64,000 bases of DNA from Bacteroidota bacterium (GTDB lineage Bacteria; Bacteroidota; Bacteroidia; B-17B0; Aurantibacillaceae). The DNA is taken from the NCBI GenBank assembly GCA_963169355.1, contig CAUJCR010000006.1, forward strand, positions 156,484-220,483, given 5' to 3'. The notes under the pieces are model-generated. The model had not been told where the DNA came from. It ran no database searches and worked only from the letters and a program-made list of their open reading frames with translations. How positions within the stretch are numbered: position 1 is the first letter of the stretch; every line of letters begins with the position of its first letter. Below are positions 35,731-46,974 of this stretch, piece after piece. The position numbers were made by a program, and so were the translations under genes.

Positions 35731-36714
35731 ATGAGAACTATTGAATTTAGAGAAGCGCTTAGAGAAGCCATGAGTGAAGAAATGCGTAGAGACGAAACCG
35801 TTTTTTTAATGGGCGAGGAGGTAGCAGAGTATAACGGTGCCTACAAAGTAAGTAAAGGTATGTTGGCTGAGTTTGGCGCTAAGCGTGTGATTGATACACC
35901 AATTGCAGAGTTAGGATTTGCTGGTATTGGAGTTGGTGCTTCGGCAAATGGGTTAAGACCCATTGTAGAATTTATGACCTTTAATTTTTCATTAGTAGCC
36001 ATTGATCAAGTCATCAACTCAGCAGCTAAAATGTTAAGCATGAGTGGTGGTCAATATAATTGCCCAATAGTTTTTCGTGGCCCTACGGCTAGTGCTGGCA
36101 TGCTTAGTTCGCAACACTCTCAAGCTTTTGAAAATTGGTATGCAAACTGCCCAGGTTTAAAAGTAATTGTACCAAGTAACGGATATGACGCAAAAGGTCT
36201 TTTAAAATCAGCTATTAGAGATAACGATCCTGTTGTCTTTATGGAAAGTGAACAAATGTATGGCGACAAATGCGAAATTCCAGATGAAGAATATTTAATT
36301 CCGATAGGTGTAGCTGACATTAAAAAAACGGGAACCGATGTAACCATTGTTTCGTTTGGTAAAATTATGAAAGTAGCGATGGCTGCTGCAACTGAACTTG
36401 AAAAAGAAGGCATAAGCGTAGAAGTAGTTGACCTACGTACCGTAAGACCAATAGATTATGAAACAGTCATCAACTCTGTGAAAAAAACAAATCGTTTAGT
36501 AATTGTGGAAGAAGCTTGGCCATTAGCAAGTATTTCATCTGAAATAACTTTTAAAGTACAAAAAGAAGCATTTGACTATTTAGATGCACCTATAACTCGT
36601 ATTACATCTGCTGATGTGCCTTTACCTTATGCACCTACTTTAATTGAGGCTTCATTACCAAATGTGGCTAGAACTATAAAAGCAGTAAAAGAAGTCATGT
36701 ATCAAAAGGCGTAA
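35731..36714 (+). CDS. pdhB: Pyruvate dehydrogenase E1 component, beta subunit
   Basis: A 327-residue transketolase-like subunit. It starts MRTIEFREALREAMSEEMRRDETVFLMGEEVAEYNGAYKVSKGM, and contains DTPIAELGFAGIGVGASANGLRPIVEFMTFNFS, RGPTASAGMLSSQHSQAFENWYANCPGLKVIVPSNGYDAKGLLKSAI, and the C-terminal block VVDLRTVRPIDYETV. With PdhA it forms the E1 enzyme that decarboxylates pyruvate using thiamine diphosphate. PdhA and E2/E3 genes are not in the window; unlinked E1 beta is usual in this phylum. Confidence 0.94.
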   Translation: MRTIEFREALREAMSEEMRRDETVFLMGEEVAEYNGAYKVSKGMLAEFGAKRVIDTPIAELGFAGIGVGASANGLRPIVEFMTFNFSLVAIDQVINSAAKMLSMSGGQYNCPIVFRGPTASAGMLSSQHSQAFENWYANCPGLKVIVPSNGYDAKGLLKSAIRDNDPVVFMESEQMYGDKCEIPDEEYLIPIGVADIKKTGTDVTIVSFGKIMKVAMAAATELEKEGISVEVVDLRTVRPIDYETVINSVKKTNRLVIVEEAWPLASISSEITFKVQKEAFDYLDAPITRITSADVPLPYAPTLIEASLPNVARTIKAVKEVMYQKA

Positions 36715-36740
36715 TTTATTACTGATATTATAACAAGAAA

Positions 36741-36780
36741 AAAAGGAGAGGCTTTCTAATTTTAGAAAGCCTCTCTCTTT
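36741..36780. terminator. Bidirectional terminator between pdhB and gyrB
   Basis: A 13-bp perfect stem GAGAGGCTTTCTA / TAGAAAGCCTCTC around ATTT, with an A-run before and T-rich DNA after. Confidence 0.9.
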
Positions 36781-36784
36781 TATA

Positions 36785-38755
<1,971 letters not shown>

Positions 38756-38906
38756 TCAATTTATATTAAATATCCTTTAAATATACTGAATTTATTGCTA
38801 TTTCGGGCATAGCTTTTACTAACAGAATGTTAATAAAACACAAGGCATTTTCCTGATTTTTTAGTTAAAAAATTTGGAAATAAACAATAGTCTTTTTGGT
38901 GAATTT

Positions 38907-41540
38907 CTACTTGAGGCTATCTAAAATTTGTTGCAAATCTTCCATGGTTTTACAACGTACCTCTCTTGCTTTTGAACCTTCGAAAGGCCCAATAATACCA
39001 GCCGCTTCAAGCTGATCAACAATACGCCCCGCACGATTATAGCCTAGTTTTAATTTACGTTGTAAAAATGAAGCAGAACCTTGTTGAAATTGCACTACTA
39101 ATTTTGCTGCTTCTTCAAACATTTTATCGCGCTCGCTCAAATCAATTTCTTCTTTACCATCGCTACCATCTTCGCCAACATACTCTGGTAATAAAAAGGC
39201 ACTAGGATAAGCTCTTTGAGAACCAATAAACTCAGTTATTTTTTCTGCCTCAGGCGTATCAACAAAAGCACATTGAATACGAATTAAATCATTTCCTGTG
39301 CTTAACAACATATCGCCTCTACCTATTAATTGTTCGGCACCACCTGCATCTAAAATCGTTCTCGAATCTATTTTACTAGTTACTCTAAATGCAATACGTG
39401 CTGGGAAATTAGCTTTAATGGTTCCTGTAATAATATTAACACTAGGACGCTGTGTAGCAATAATTAAATGAATACCAATAGCACGAGCTAATTGTGCTAA
39501 ACGAGCAATCGGCGTTTCTACTTCCTTACCAGCCGTCATAATTAAATCGGCAAACTCATCTACTACCAAAACAATATAAGGTAAATATTTATGTCCTTCG
39601 TTCGGGTTTAATTTTCTATTTATAAACTTGGCATTGTACTCTTTTATATTTCTAACTTGTGCATCTTGCAATAAAGCATATCGGTTGTCCATTTCAATAC
39701 ACAATGAGTTAAGTGTGTGAATTACCTTGGTGTTATCGGTAATAATTGCATCTTCGGCATTTGGTAATTTTGCTAAAAAATGCCTTTCAATTTTATTAAA
39801 AAGGGTGAGTTCTACCTTCTTTGGATCAACTAATACAAATTTTATTTGAGCAGGATGTTTTTTATACAACAACGAAACTAATATGGCATTTAATCCTACC
39901 GACTTACCTTGCCCTGTTGCACCGGCCATTAGTAAATGCGGCATTTTTGCTAAATCGGCGATAAAGATTTCGTTATTAATTGTTTTGCCGAGCGCAATAG
40001 GTAAATCATGCGAACTGTTTTGGAACTTATCAGAGGCAATAATATTTCGCATTGGTACCATTTCTGGAGTTTGATTAGGCACTTCAATACCAATAGTTCC
40101 TCTTCCAGGAATGGGCGCTATAATACGAATTCCGAGTGCTGCTAAGCTTAGGGCAATATCATCTTCTAGGTTTTTAATTTTAGAAATTCTTACCCCAGCT
40201 GCAGGTACAATTTCATACAAGGTTACCGTAGGGCCAACTGTTGCCGAAATTTTTTCTATTTCGATACCGTAATTTTTTAGTGTAGTTACAATTCTATCTT
40301 TATTGGCGTTAAGCTCATCGGCACTCACTTTAGCATTTCCTGTTCCGTAATCAATTAATAACTCGGGACTTGGAAATTGATAATGACCCAAATCCAAGGT
40401 TGGATCATATTGTCCGAACTCTTCAACTAATTGAGCCGCCTTTACTTCATCATCTAATGTAATTGAATTATCTTTTAGTTCTTCTTTCGCAAATTCTGGC
40501 TCTTGAACTAATTCTTCTGCATTGGTAATATTTAATTCTAAGCTATTTGCATCTGTTTTAGAGGATTCCTGATGTATTGGTGTAATTTCTAATTCAACTG
40601 CTTGAGGTTCTTCTGTTTTTACATCATCTTCAGAAACTAATTCTTCTTGAGACTTCACTTCAAAATTCAACAAGGCTTCCTCTTCTTCTTTACTAAGAGC
40701 TAAGTCTTTTTCATAAACGGTATTGCCTTGGTGCGAGAATTCGGGTTGTTCATTCTCAATTTCATTTTCAATAACTGGATTATCGGAGCTTAAATTTTGA
40801 ATAGTTGGTTTTTGAATATTAAAATTTAAGTTAATACTTAATACCAAAAATGCTAACAAGCTAAACACTAACACTGCTAAGGTGCCAATATTTCCAATGT
40901 AATTAGAAAGTTGAATATTTAATATGTAACCATATCCACCACCTAAATAAAATAATTTGTCATTGAAAAAATAAGCCAATGATAAACTTGTCCATACTAA
41001 AAAAAACAGCCATTTAGCAGTAAATGCTGTGGGTTTTGTAATGGGTTTATTCAGTATCTTTTGTAATCCGTATATAACTAAAACAGGAACTAAGATATAT
41101 GATGAAACCCCAAACCATTTGTACATAAATAAATGAGCGATTAATGCACCAAATTTTCCCAACCAATTATGAACTTTAGTATCTATATGAAACAACTCGC
41201 TTAATGGGCCTAGCACTTTATCTTGGTCTGCTTCCCAAGTGAAAATATACGAAGTGAGAGCTATAAATAAGTAAACTGCTAAGAGGCAAATAACAAGTCC
41301 AATTAGTTTTTGACTTCTTTCATTTTTATATAATTCTACAGCATTGTTCCAACGAGTCAGAAGATTTGTTTTTTGTGAATTTTTGTTCTCAATTTTTTTT
41401 GATGCAGATGCTGACTTTGTTTTAGATTTATTTTTTGAAACAGGAACAGTCTCTTCAATATCATGTTGTTGATTCGAAATCTCTTCAATGATAGGTTCTT
41501 CTACTGGTTGATTCTTAAATTTATTTTTACTAGCTGCCAT
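38907..41540 (-). CDS. ftsK: FtsK/SpoIIIE-type DNA translocase
   Basis: An 877-residue protein that pumps DNA during chromosome segregation at the septum. The N-terminus has a Lys/Ser-rich cytoplasmic tail, then four membrane helices (~75-235, from LIGLVICLLAVYLFIALTSYIF). An acidic Glu/Gln-rich linker covers ~240-380. The alpha/beta motor covers ~390-800, with Walker A GATGQGKSVGLNAILVSLLY and Walker B PYIVLVVDEFADLIMTAGKEVE. The C-terminal gamma winged-helix (~810-877, SASFLQRKLKLGYNRAGRIVDQLEAAGIIGP) reads KOPS-like guide sequences in known homologues. Confidence 0.96.
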   Translation of the reverse strand: MAASKNKFKNQPVEEPIIEEISNQQHDIEETVPVSKNKSKTKSASASKKIENKNSQKTNLLTRWNNAVELYKNERSQKLIGLVICLLAVYLFIALTSYIFTWEADQDKVLGPLSELFHIDTKVHNWLGKFGALIAHLFMYKWFGVSSYILVPVLVIYGLQKILNKPITKPTAFTAKWLFFLVWTSLSLAYFFNDKLFYLGGGYGYILNIQLSNYIGNIGTLAVLVFSLLAFLVLSINLNFNIQKPTIQNLSSDNPVIENEIENEQPEFSHQGNTVYEKDLALSKEEEEALLNFEVKSQEELVSEDDVKTEEPQAVELEITPIHQESSKTDANSLELNITNAEELVQEPEFAKEELKDNSITLDDEVKAAQLVEEFGQYDPTLDLGHYQFPSPELLIDYGTGNAKVSADELNANKDRIVTTLKNYGIEIEKISATVGPTVTLYEIVPAAGVRISKIKNLEDDIALSLAALGIRIIAPIPGRGTIGIEVPNQTPEMVPMRNIIASDKFQNSSHDLPIALGKTINNEIFIADLAKMPHLLMAGATGQGKSVGLNAILVSLLYKKHPAQIKFVLVDPKKVELTLFNKIERHFLAKLPNAEDAIITDNTKVIHTLNSLCIEMDNRYALLQDAQVRNIKEYNAKFINRKLNPNEGHKYLPYIVLVVDEFADLIMTAGKEVETPIARLAQLARAIGIHLIIATQRPSVNIITGTIKANFPARIAFRVTSKIDSRTILDAGGAEQLIGRGDMLLSTGNDLIRIQCAFVDTPEAEKITEFIGSQRAYPSAFLLPEYVGEDGSDGKEEIDLSERDKMFEEAAKLVVQFQQGSASFLQRKLKLGYNRAGRIVDQLEAAGIIGPFEGSKAREVRCKTMEDLQQILDSLK

Positions 41541-41632
41541 TTTAAAGTGTATCTAAAGATAAAATCAACAACTGTACTATTTTTTCGATACATGAAAGTG
41601 TTTTAAACAAAGAGTTGTTTAATAAAAGACAT

Positions 41633-41661
41633 AAAAAAAGCTCCAAAATTTGGAGCTTTTA
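41633..41661 (-). terminator. Rho-independent terminator of the M23 peptidase gene
   Basis: GCTCCAAA / TTTGGAGC stem within A/T runs. The peptidase stop codon overlaps its edge. Confidence 0.8.
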
Positions 41662-42693
41662 AATTTTTAATTTCATTCCTGGTCGTAGAACTTTAGTTCT
41701 TTTGATTCCATTCTTTTTACAAATGGATGTAATAGTAGTATGACATTTTACAGCAATATGCCCTAATGTGTCGCCGTTCTTTACTGTGTATATCTTCCCA
41801 TATTTAGTAACCTTCAATTTTCCAGCAGTGCCACGGGCTAAGTTCAAATCTTTACGTTGGCGATTGTGTAAAGCTCGTAAATCATATTTATTCTCAACAT
41901 CAGCCTTTGTAATTACAAATTCATTTTGTTTAAGTGTTCCGTTTGCATAATCAATAAAGTCTTCAGAATCTATAGCTTGACCTAAATAACGCATTTCAAA
42001 ATGAAGATGCGAACCATAAGAATGCCCCGTATTTCCACCTAGTCCTAGTTTTTGTCCTGCTTCAATAGTTTGCCCTGCTTCTACTAAAATTTTTGATAAA
42101 TGCGCATATACTGTTTCTAATCCATTGGCATGACGAATAATAACCACATTACCATAACTTCTATTTAGTTTAGCAATACGCACCATGCCATCAAAGGCAG
42201 CAACAACAGTATCGCCAGTTTCTAAATCTATATCAGTGCCATAGTGTGGACGGCGTTTTCTCCAGCCAAATTCAGAAGTAACACGACCATTAAAAGGCAT
42301 TACAAAGCCACAATCAGTTGGTTCAGTTAGCTTAATTATTGCAGAATCTTGTTTAAAACTTTCGGCAAAAGAATATGGGTGAATAACTGTGGTATCCCAT
42401 GATGTATATAAGTCGTTAGATGGAAATGCTAGTAATGAATCTGTTTCTACTTCTTCATCGATAGACACTAAGGCTAATGGATCAATTAATGTTTTAGTTG
42501 TATCGTCTTTTTCTTTTTTCACAACTTTTTTCTTGCCGTCATCCTTTATAGGTTTTTCATCTGGATTTAAAAAGTTAGCAGGAGCGAAATACTTTGGTAC
42601 AAAATTTGCCTCATTAGCATAAAGCGATAGCCCACTTAACACTATAAAAAATAGAGTTAGATAATAATATTTTGAGGCATTTAAAGCTTTCAC
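41659..42693 (-). CDS. M23-family peptidoglycan endopeptidase with C-terminal LysM
   Basis: A 344-residue exported protein: signal peptide (~1-27), Lys/Asp-rich linker, M23 LytM-like domain (~130-250) and a C-terminal LysM domain (~300-344, YTVKNGDTLGHIAVKCHTTITSICKKNG). Zinc ligands are in place: HYGTDID and HLHFEMRY, with the intervening GNVVIIRHANGLETVYAHLSKI. The complete metal set suggests an active cell-wall endopeptidase rather than a degenerate NlpD/EnvC-type activator. It lies downstream of ftsK on a separate transcript with its own terminator. Confidence 0.93.
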   Translation of the reverse strand: MKALNASKYYYLTLFFIVLSGLSLYANEANFVPKYFAPANFLNPDEKPIKDDGKKKVVKKEKDDTTKTLIDPLALVSIDEEVETDSLLAFPSNDLYTSWDTTVIHPYSFAESFKQDSAIIKLTEPTDCGFVMPFNGRVTSEFGWRKRRPHYGTDIDLETGDTVVAAFDGMVRIAKLNRSYGNVVIIRHANGLETVYAHLSKILVEAGQTIEAGQKLGLGGNTGHSYGSHLHFEMRYLGQAIDSEDFIDYANGTLKQNEFVITKADVENKYDLRALHNRQRKDLNLARGTAGKLKVTKYGKIYTVKNGDTLGHIAVKCHTTITSICKKNGIKRTKVLRPGMKLKI

Positions 42694-42850
42694 TTTGACC
42701 GGCTTTTTTTAAAGTTTTGCAAAGATGTTCTTTTTTTTGAAAAAAGCAACTGTTATATCTGATATTGACAGATATAGTTATTAACATTTTAAATAAATTA
42801 ACACTTCCTGAAAATGTTAAATTCTTGATAATCAAGATAATACAGTTTTT

Positions 42851-43321
42851 CTACAAGTTTGAAGTGTGGTTAAGTAAATGATAATCAGGAACATCTTCTA
42901 GGATTATCGGTTCCATTGTGTTTAGTTGTAAACATATATGTTTCAAGCCATTACTTAAAAATACGTATGGAACTTTTAGCTCCAAATTATATCGTAATGC
43001 TTGATTAATGGTTTCTTGATTAATATTAACGTCAGAAGATTTACACTCCACTATAAGAACTGGGTGTAATGATGTATTATATATAAGTATATCGGTTCGG
43101 CGCTTGGTATTATTTAAGATGAGTTGTTTTTCAATAGCCATGCAACTAATTGGCACTCGCTTAAAATTAATCAGAAAATGAATAACATGTTGTCGTACCC
43201 ATTCTTCTGGAGTTAATACCACAAATTTTTTTCGAACGATGTCAAATATTTGTAAAATTTCTTTGTCATTATTCTGAAACCTAGTGTTTATTTTAGGGAA
43301 ATTGAGTTCAGGCAGTAACAT
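42851..43321 (-). CDS. HsdR N-terminal-like nuclease-fold protein (HSDR_N_2)
   Basis: A 156-residue single-domain protein. Residues ~60-140 resemble the N-terminal nuclease fold of type I restriction R subunits, with the PD-(D/E)xK residues visible as RRTDILIY (Asp) and HPVLIVECKSSD (E-x-K). No methylase, specificity or motor gene is nearby, so this is not a restriction system. Stand-alone HSDR_N_2 proteins are common in Bacteroidota housekeeping regions and their role is unknown. It is divergent from the AMP nucleosidase gene, 53 bases apart. Confidence 0.85.
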   Translation of the reverse strand: MLLPELNFPKINTRFQNNDKEILQIFDIVRKKFVVLTPEEWVRQHVIHFLINFKRVPISCMAIEKQLILNNTKRRTDILIYNTSLHPVLIVECKSSDVNINQETINQALRYNLELKVPYVFLSNGLKHICLQLNTMEPIILEDVPDYHLLNHTSNL

Positions 43322-43374
43322 GAAATTTTTTAGTTAAATAATTTGTAAATTTACTTAATTTAAAAGAAGAATGG

Positions 43375-44145
43375 ATGAAAACAAAAGAAGAGATTGTAAA
43401 TAATTGGTTGCCGCGTTACACTGGAAAACCTCTAAACACCTTTGGACAATACATACTATTAACTAATTTTTCTGGATATGTGAAACTTTTTGCCGAATGG
43501 AACCAGGTGCCTGTAGAAGGACAGGATAAACCTATGCAAACTGCTACACATAATGGAATTACAATAATAAATTTTGGTATGGGTAGTGCAATGGCTGCTA
43601 CAGTTATGGATTTATTAACGGCTATCCATCCTAAGGCGGTATTATTTTTAGGAAAGTGTGGTGGTTTAAAGAGAAAAAATGAAATTGGCGATTTAATTTT
43701 ACCAATTGCTGCAATAAGAGGAGAAGGAGCTTCGAATGATTATTTTCCGAGTGAAGTACCTGCGTTACCAGCATTTAATTTACAAAAAGCCATATCATAT
43801 ACCATACGGTTAAGTGGCAGAGATTATTGGACAGGTACCGTTTATACAACCAACCGAAGGGTGTGGGAATACGATGAAAAATTTAAGGAGTATCTACGTG
43901 TATTAAGAGCTATGGCTATTGATATGGAAACAGCCACTATCTTTACAGTTGGTTTTCATAACGAAATTCCTACAGGCGCTTTATTATTAGTAAGCGACCA
44001 ACCAATGATACCTGATGGTGTGAAAACAGAAGAAAGTGATAAAAAAGTAACTAATCAATTTGTAGATGAACATCTTAGAATTGGTATTAATTCTTTAAAA
44101 GAATTGCAAAATTCAGGAATATCGGTTAAGCATCTTAAGTTCTAA
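43375..44145 (+). CDS. amn: AMP nucleosidase
   Basis: A 256-residue phosphorylase-fold protein that splits AMP into adenine and ribose 5-phosphate. Typical segments are NWLPRYTGKPLNTFGQYILLTNFSGYVKLFAEW, INFGMGSAMAATVMDLLTAIHPKAVLFLGKCGGL, DYFPSEVPALPAFNLQKAIS and AIDMETATIFTVGFHNEIPTGALLLVSDQPM. It is the short form without the N-terminal regulatory domain of the enterobacterial enzyme, as usual in Bacteroidota. The start at 43375 is in frame; the ATG at 43371 is out of frame. Confidence 0.93.
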   Translation: MKTKEEIVNNWLPRYTGKPLNTFGQYILLTNFSGYVKLFAEWNQVPVEGQDKPMQTATHNGITIINFGMGSAMAATVMDLLTAIHPKAVLFLGKCGGLKRKNEIGDLILPIAAIRGEGASNDYFPSEVPALPAFNLQKAISYTIRLSGRDYWTGTVYTTNRRVWEYDEKFKEYLRVLRAMAIDMETATIFTVGFHNEIPTGALLLVSDQPMIPDGVKTEESDKKVTNQFVDEHLRIGINSLKELQNSGISVKHLKF

Positions 44146-44154
44146 ATCTATTAT

Positions 44155-45210
44155 TTAAAATAGATTGTAAATTTTAGTGTTTTGGAATTTCTTATAAAGT
44201 TTTGGTGTTTTAGATCTAAATCTATGTCCGACAGAAAAGTTTACTGCACCATATTTTGACAGAATAGCAATATTACTATAATTATACCAACTAAAATCAG
44301 ACGTTCCACTCAGAAGAACGAAGAAGGAATTATAGTTTAAGCCTATACTTCCTCTTGCATCACCAGATATAGAAGTATAAAAAACAGTTTGTGTAGGATA
44401 TGTATCTAAGTGTTTATAGGTTCTCCATTGTTCCTCTGGACCAAGAATTAACGTGAAGTTCATAAAAAAATGTTTCCATAGAACTAAATTTAAACTACCT
44501 CCACCATATACTGAAAATGCAAACACATCTAAACCATTCATGGTTCGATGCGTGTCATAATAATCCCTTACCTGAATTGGAAAAAAAGAACTATCCGAAT
44601 TTAAACGATTATAATAAACATTTGCCGACAATACAAAACTAAATGAAGATCTAAGTTGATGATAATTACAAGAATAACCCGATTTAAACGAAAAACGTTT
44701 TGAGTTGGTGAAAAATAAAAATTTAGTTTTATACGCTTCTGAAGCTAAACCTGGTGATTGTGTGTAGATGCCAGTTGTGTGAAAGCTAGTGTCATAACTA
44801 CTGGTGTTAGCATTATAAAAACCTTTATATTTTCTATAACTATTCTCTAAAATCCATCTATTACCACCAAAGTTAAGCATGTAATTTTGATAGGAGGTAT
44901 TCCCTTTCTGTAAGGTTGTATTTGAAGGGAGCTTTGTTCCAAATGACACATTAAACTTATCGTAGTTTAATTCAAATCCATAAATCAAATTGGCTTCAGC
45001 AGTTTGAGAAATATTCGATTTTTTTAATGAATCTTTCGTTAAGGTTTGACTAAAATCAATTTGATAATATCGGTACGAAATAAATGAAGATATAATTAAT
45101 CTATCATTATACTTTGTATAATATAAAGAATCCCATTTTGTTTTTTGTGAAAAAATGGGTGATGCTGAAAAAATAAAAAATAAATTTGTAGCGATTAAAA
45201 GTCTTATCAT
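44155..45210 (-). CDS. Outer-membrane beta-barrel protein, DUF4421-like
   Basis: A 351-residue protein: signal peptide (MIRLLIATNLFFIFSASPIFSQ), then repeated aromatic beta-strands (YGFELNYDKFNVSFGTKLPS, KTKFLFFTNSKRFSFKSGYS, FSVGHRFRSKTPKLYKKF). The pattern and length resemble DUF4421 barrels, a family of unknown function; this is moderate-confidence recognition. It is convergent with amn, nine bases apart, with no obvious terminator between them. Confidence 0.7.
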   Translation of the reverse strand: MIRLLIATNLFFIFSASPIFSQKTKWDSLYYTKYNDRLIISSFISYRYYQIDFSQTLTKDSLKKSNISQTAEANLIYGFELNYDKFNVSFGTKLPSNTTLQKGNTSYQNYMLNFGGNRWILENSYRKYKGFYNANTSSYDTSFHTTGIYTQSPGLASEAYKTKFLFFTNSKRFSFKSGYSCNYHQLRSSFSFVLSANVYYNRLNSDSSFFPIQVRDYYDTHRTMNGLDVFAFSVYGGGSLNLVLWKHFFMNFTLILGPEEQWRTYKHLDTYPTQTVFYTSISGDARGSIGLNYNSFFVLLSGTSDFSWYNYSNIAILSKYGAVNFSVGHRFRSKTPKLYKKFQNTKIYNLF

Positions 45211-45248
45211 AAATAATACATTTTAAAAATATAAAAAAGAATTAAATC

Positions 45249-46064
45249 ATGAAAAAAGAAGTTTTTGATATTGAATCAAGGATAAATCATCTAATAAATA
45301 TGCTGGTTGATTTTACTCCTAAATTAGTAGCTGCGATATTATTATTGTTAGTTGGTTTGTGGTTCATAAATAGATTATCGAGAATAGCCACCAAATCAAT
45401 GGAAAGAAGAGAGTTAGAGGTCTCTCTCCGCACATTCTTAAAAAGTTTAATTTCAATAGGCCTAAAGGTCATCCTAATCGTTACAGTAGCAGGTATTGTA
45501 GGGATAGGCACTTCATCTTTTGTAACTATTTTGGGTGCTGCGGGATTAGCAGTGGGGTTGGCTTTGCAGGGTTCTTTATCAAACTTTGCAGGTGGAGTTC
45601 TTATTTTAATTTTTAAACCATACAAAGTTGGCGATACTATTGAAGCACTCGGACAAGCAGGAACAGTAAAAGAAATACAAATTTTTAATACTATTTTACT
45701 AACAGGTGATTTAAAAACCATTATCTTACCTAATGGTGCTGTATCAAATGGAACAATTATTAATAATTCTAGGCATGGCATATTAAGAGGCGAAACTCAA
45801 ATTACCGTCTCGGCAGAACATGATTTTGATACAATAAAACAATTATTCCTTACCGAGATTTCAACTATTAATGAAGTTAAAAGGAATCCTGCTCCCGAAA
45901 TTTCTATATTAAAAATTGCAGATGGTGGTGTAACCATCTCTGTAAAAGTATATAGCGAATCTTCTCAGTTATCAACTGTAGTTGCTTGTGTGATAGAGAA
46001 ATTAAAGATTGTGATGGAAACTAACCAAATTAAATCACCTCCTAAGAAAGTGCTTACGCTATAA
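45249..46064 (+). CDS. mscS: Small-conductance mechanosensitive channel (MscS family)
   Basis: A 271-residue protein close to E. coli MscS in size. Three membrane helices occupy the first ~120 residues, with the pore helix GAAGLAVGLALQGSLSNFAGGVLILIFKPYKVGDTIEALGQAGTVKEIQIF, the most conserved MscS segment. The C-terminal beta and alpha/beta domains complete the cytoplasmic cage. It releases solutes on osmotic down-shock. An inverted-repeat element begins six bases after the stop codon. Confidence 0.94.
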   Translation: MKKEVFDIESRINHLINMLVDFTPKLVAAILLLLVGLWFINRLSRIATKSMERRELEVSLRTFLKSLISIGLKVILIVTVAGIVGIGTSSFVTILGAAGLAVGLALQGSLSNFAGGVLILIFKPYKVGDTIEALGQAGTVKEIQIFNTILLTGDLKTIILPNGAVSNGTIINNSRHGILRGETQITVSAEHDFDTIKQLFLTEISTINEVKRNPAPEISILKIADGGVTISVKVYSESSQLSTVVACVIEKLKIVMETNQIKSPPKKVLTL

Positions 46065-46070
46065 CATATT

Positions 46071-46261
46071 TTAACCGTAAATAGACAGTGGAAAAAGCTA
46101 AATAAAGCAATTCCATTACTAGGCTTTGCTTTTCAACGCTTGTTCAATGTAATGTTTTCTACTGCATAGCAGTAGAAATTTTTCTTGAAAAAGTCAATTG
46201 TGTCAAGGGTTTCCGACCAACCCCTTCCATGAAAAAAATCTACTGTCTATTTACGGTTTAA
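46071..46261. mobile_element. 191-bp MITE-like element with ~22-bp terminal inverted repeats
   Basis: Both ends carry CCGTAAATAGACAGT (left) and its reverse complement (right, ACTGTCTATTTACGG), extended to about 22 bases with one mismatch and one indel and bordered by TTAA-like bases. The interior contains a perfect hairpin TTCTACTGC-ATA-GCAGTAGAA and no transposase-size open frame. The size and layout fit a non-autonomous transposable element. It lies between mscS and a convergent lipoprotein gene. Confidence 0.75.
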
Positions 46262-46266
46262 TAATA

Positions 46267-46300
46267 CAAAAAAGGTTGGCAATCAAGCCAACCTTTTTAT
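46267..46300 (-). terminator. Rho-independent terminator of the lipoprotein gene
   Basis: AAAGGTTGGC / GCCAACCTTT stem around AATCAA with A- and T-runs on both sides. It is usable in both directions and lies just after the stop codon of the minus-strand gene. Confidence 0.85.
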
Positions 46301-46325
46301 ATTATATTCATAAATTAGTTATAGT

Positions 46326-46847
46326 TTAAGAATTTGCTTCTTTAGCCATAATAGATTTTGCAGAATCTAACATTTTTTGAATAGCCTCTTTACTTTTCGG
46401 TTCTCCATCTTCTGAAACCACGTCTTGAAATACATAAGTGTTATTTCCTACTTTTTGGATAGTATAAAAATGAAACTCTGGTTTAGTGATGGCACTTTCC
46501 CACATCAAGGTAAGTGGTTCTTCAATAACAAATGATTTAAAAACATTTACGTCATTTGATTTAATATCGCTTTTTTGTAATTCAATATCCCCTGGGTCTT
46601 CAGTGATAGAAATATGGAAATTTTTTCCAACTTTAATTTCAAGTGCACCCCAGCTTTGTTCTGTTATTTCCAATTTAGCTGCTGTAGTATCAGGTACAAA
46701 TATTGAAAATTGTTTTCCAAATTTTCCAAGATCTAGGGCAACCATTCCTTCTGGAGCTGTTGCATCAGTTTTTTCTTCTTTACCACCACATGATACCATG
46801 GTAGTTGTTATTGCAATTGCAGATAATAATGTAATTAACTTCTTCAT
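46326..46847 (-). CDS. Predicted lipoprotein, function unknown
   Basis: A 173-residue protein with a lipoprotein signal (MKKLITLLSAIAITTTMVSCGG), lipidated Cys at position 20. The mature part is acidic, with no recognised domain (SIFVPDTTAAKLEITEQSWGALEIKVGKNFHISITEDPGDIELQKSDI). A strong hairpin terminator follows. I do not recognise the family. Confidence 0.8.
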   Translation of the reverse strand: MKKLITLLSAIAITTTMVSCGGKEEKTDATAPEGMVALDLGKFGKQFSIFVPDTTAAKLEITEQSWGALEIKVGKNFHISITEDPGDIELQKSDIKSNDVNVFKSFVIEEPLTLMWESAITKPEFHFYTIQKVGNNTYVFQDVVSEDGEPKSKEAIQKMLDSAKSIMAKEANS

Positions 46848-46904
46848 CTTATTTTTAATTTTTAATATTAAACAAATATAATGTAAGCTATCCTTTTATA
46901 AAAA

Positions 46905-46932
46905 TAAAAATGCCACTTTGTTCGAGTGGCAT
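46905..46932 (-). terminator. Second, tandem terminator hairpin after the Lys/Ala-rich gene
   Basis: On the minus strand, ATGCCACT / AGTGGCAT with a seven-base loop is followed by TTTTATTTTT. It lies just beyond the first terminator at 46942-46974. Confidence 0.6.
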
Positions 46933-46941
46933 CTATACTAA

Positions 46942-46974
46942 CAAAAAACCCCCGCCTGAGGCGAGGGCTTTTTA
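46942..46974 (-). terminator. Terminator of the Lys/Ala-rich (H1-like) gene
   Basis: On the minus strand, CCCTCGCC-TCA-GGCGGGGG (eight pairs, one G-T) is followed by a T-run directly after the stop codon at 46975. Confidence 0.85.

Noticed and set aside
42614..42835. A 73-residue minus-strand frame upstream of the M23 peptidase.
   Set aside because: It overlaps the peptidase signal peptide, has low-complexity content and no start-site support.
42851..43321. A restriction-modification system.
   Set aside because: Only an HsdR N-terminal-like domain is present. There is no motor, methylase or specificity gene, and single-domain versions are common in the phylum.
45287..45781. A 164-residue antisense open frame inside mscS.
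   Set aside because: The frame mirrors the MscS pore segment; no domain, signal or start context supports it.
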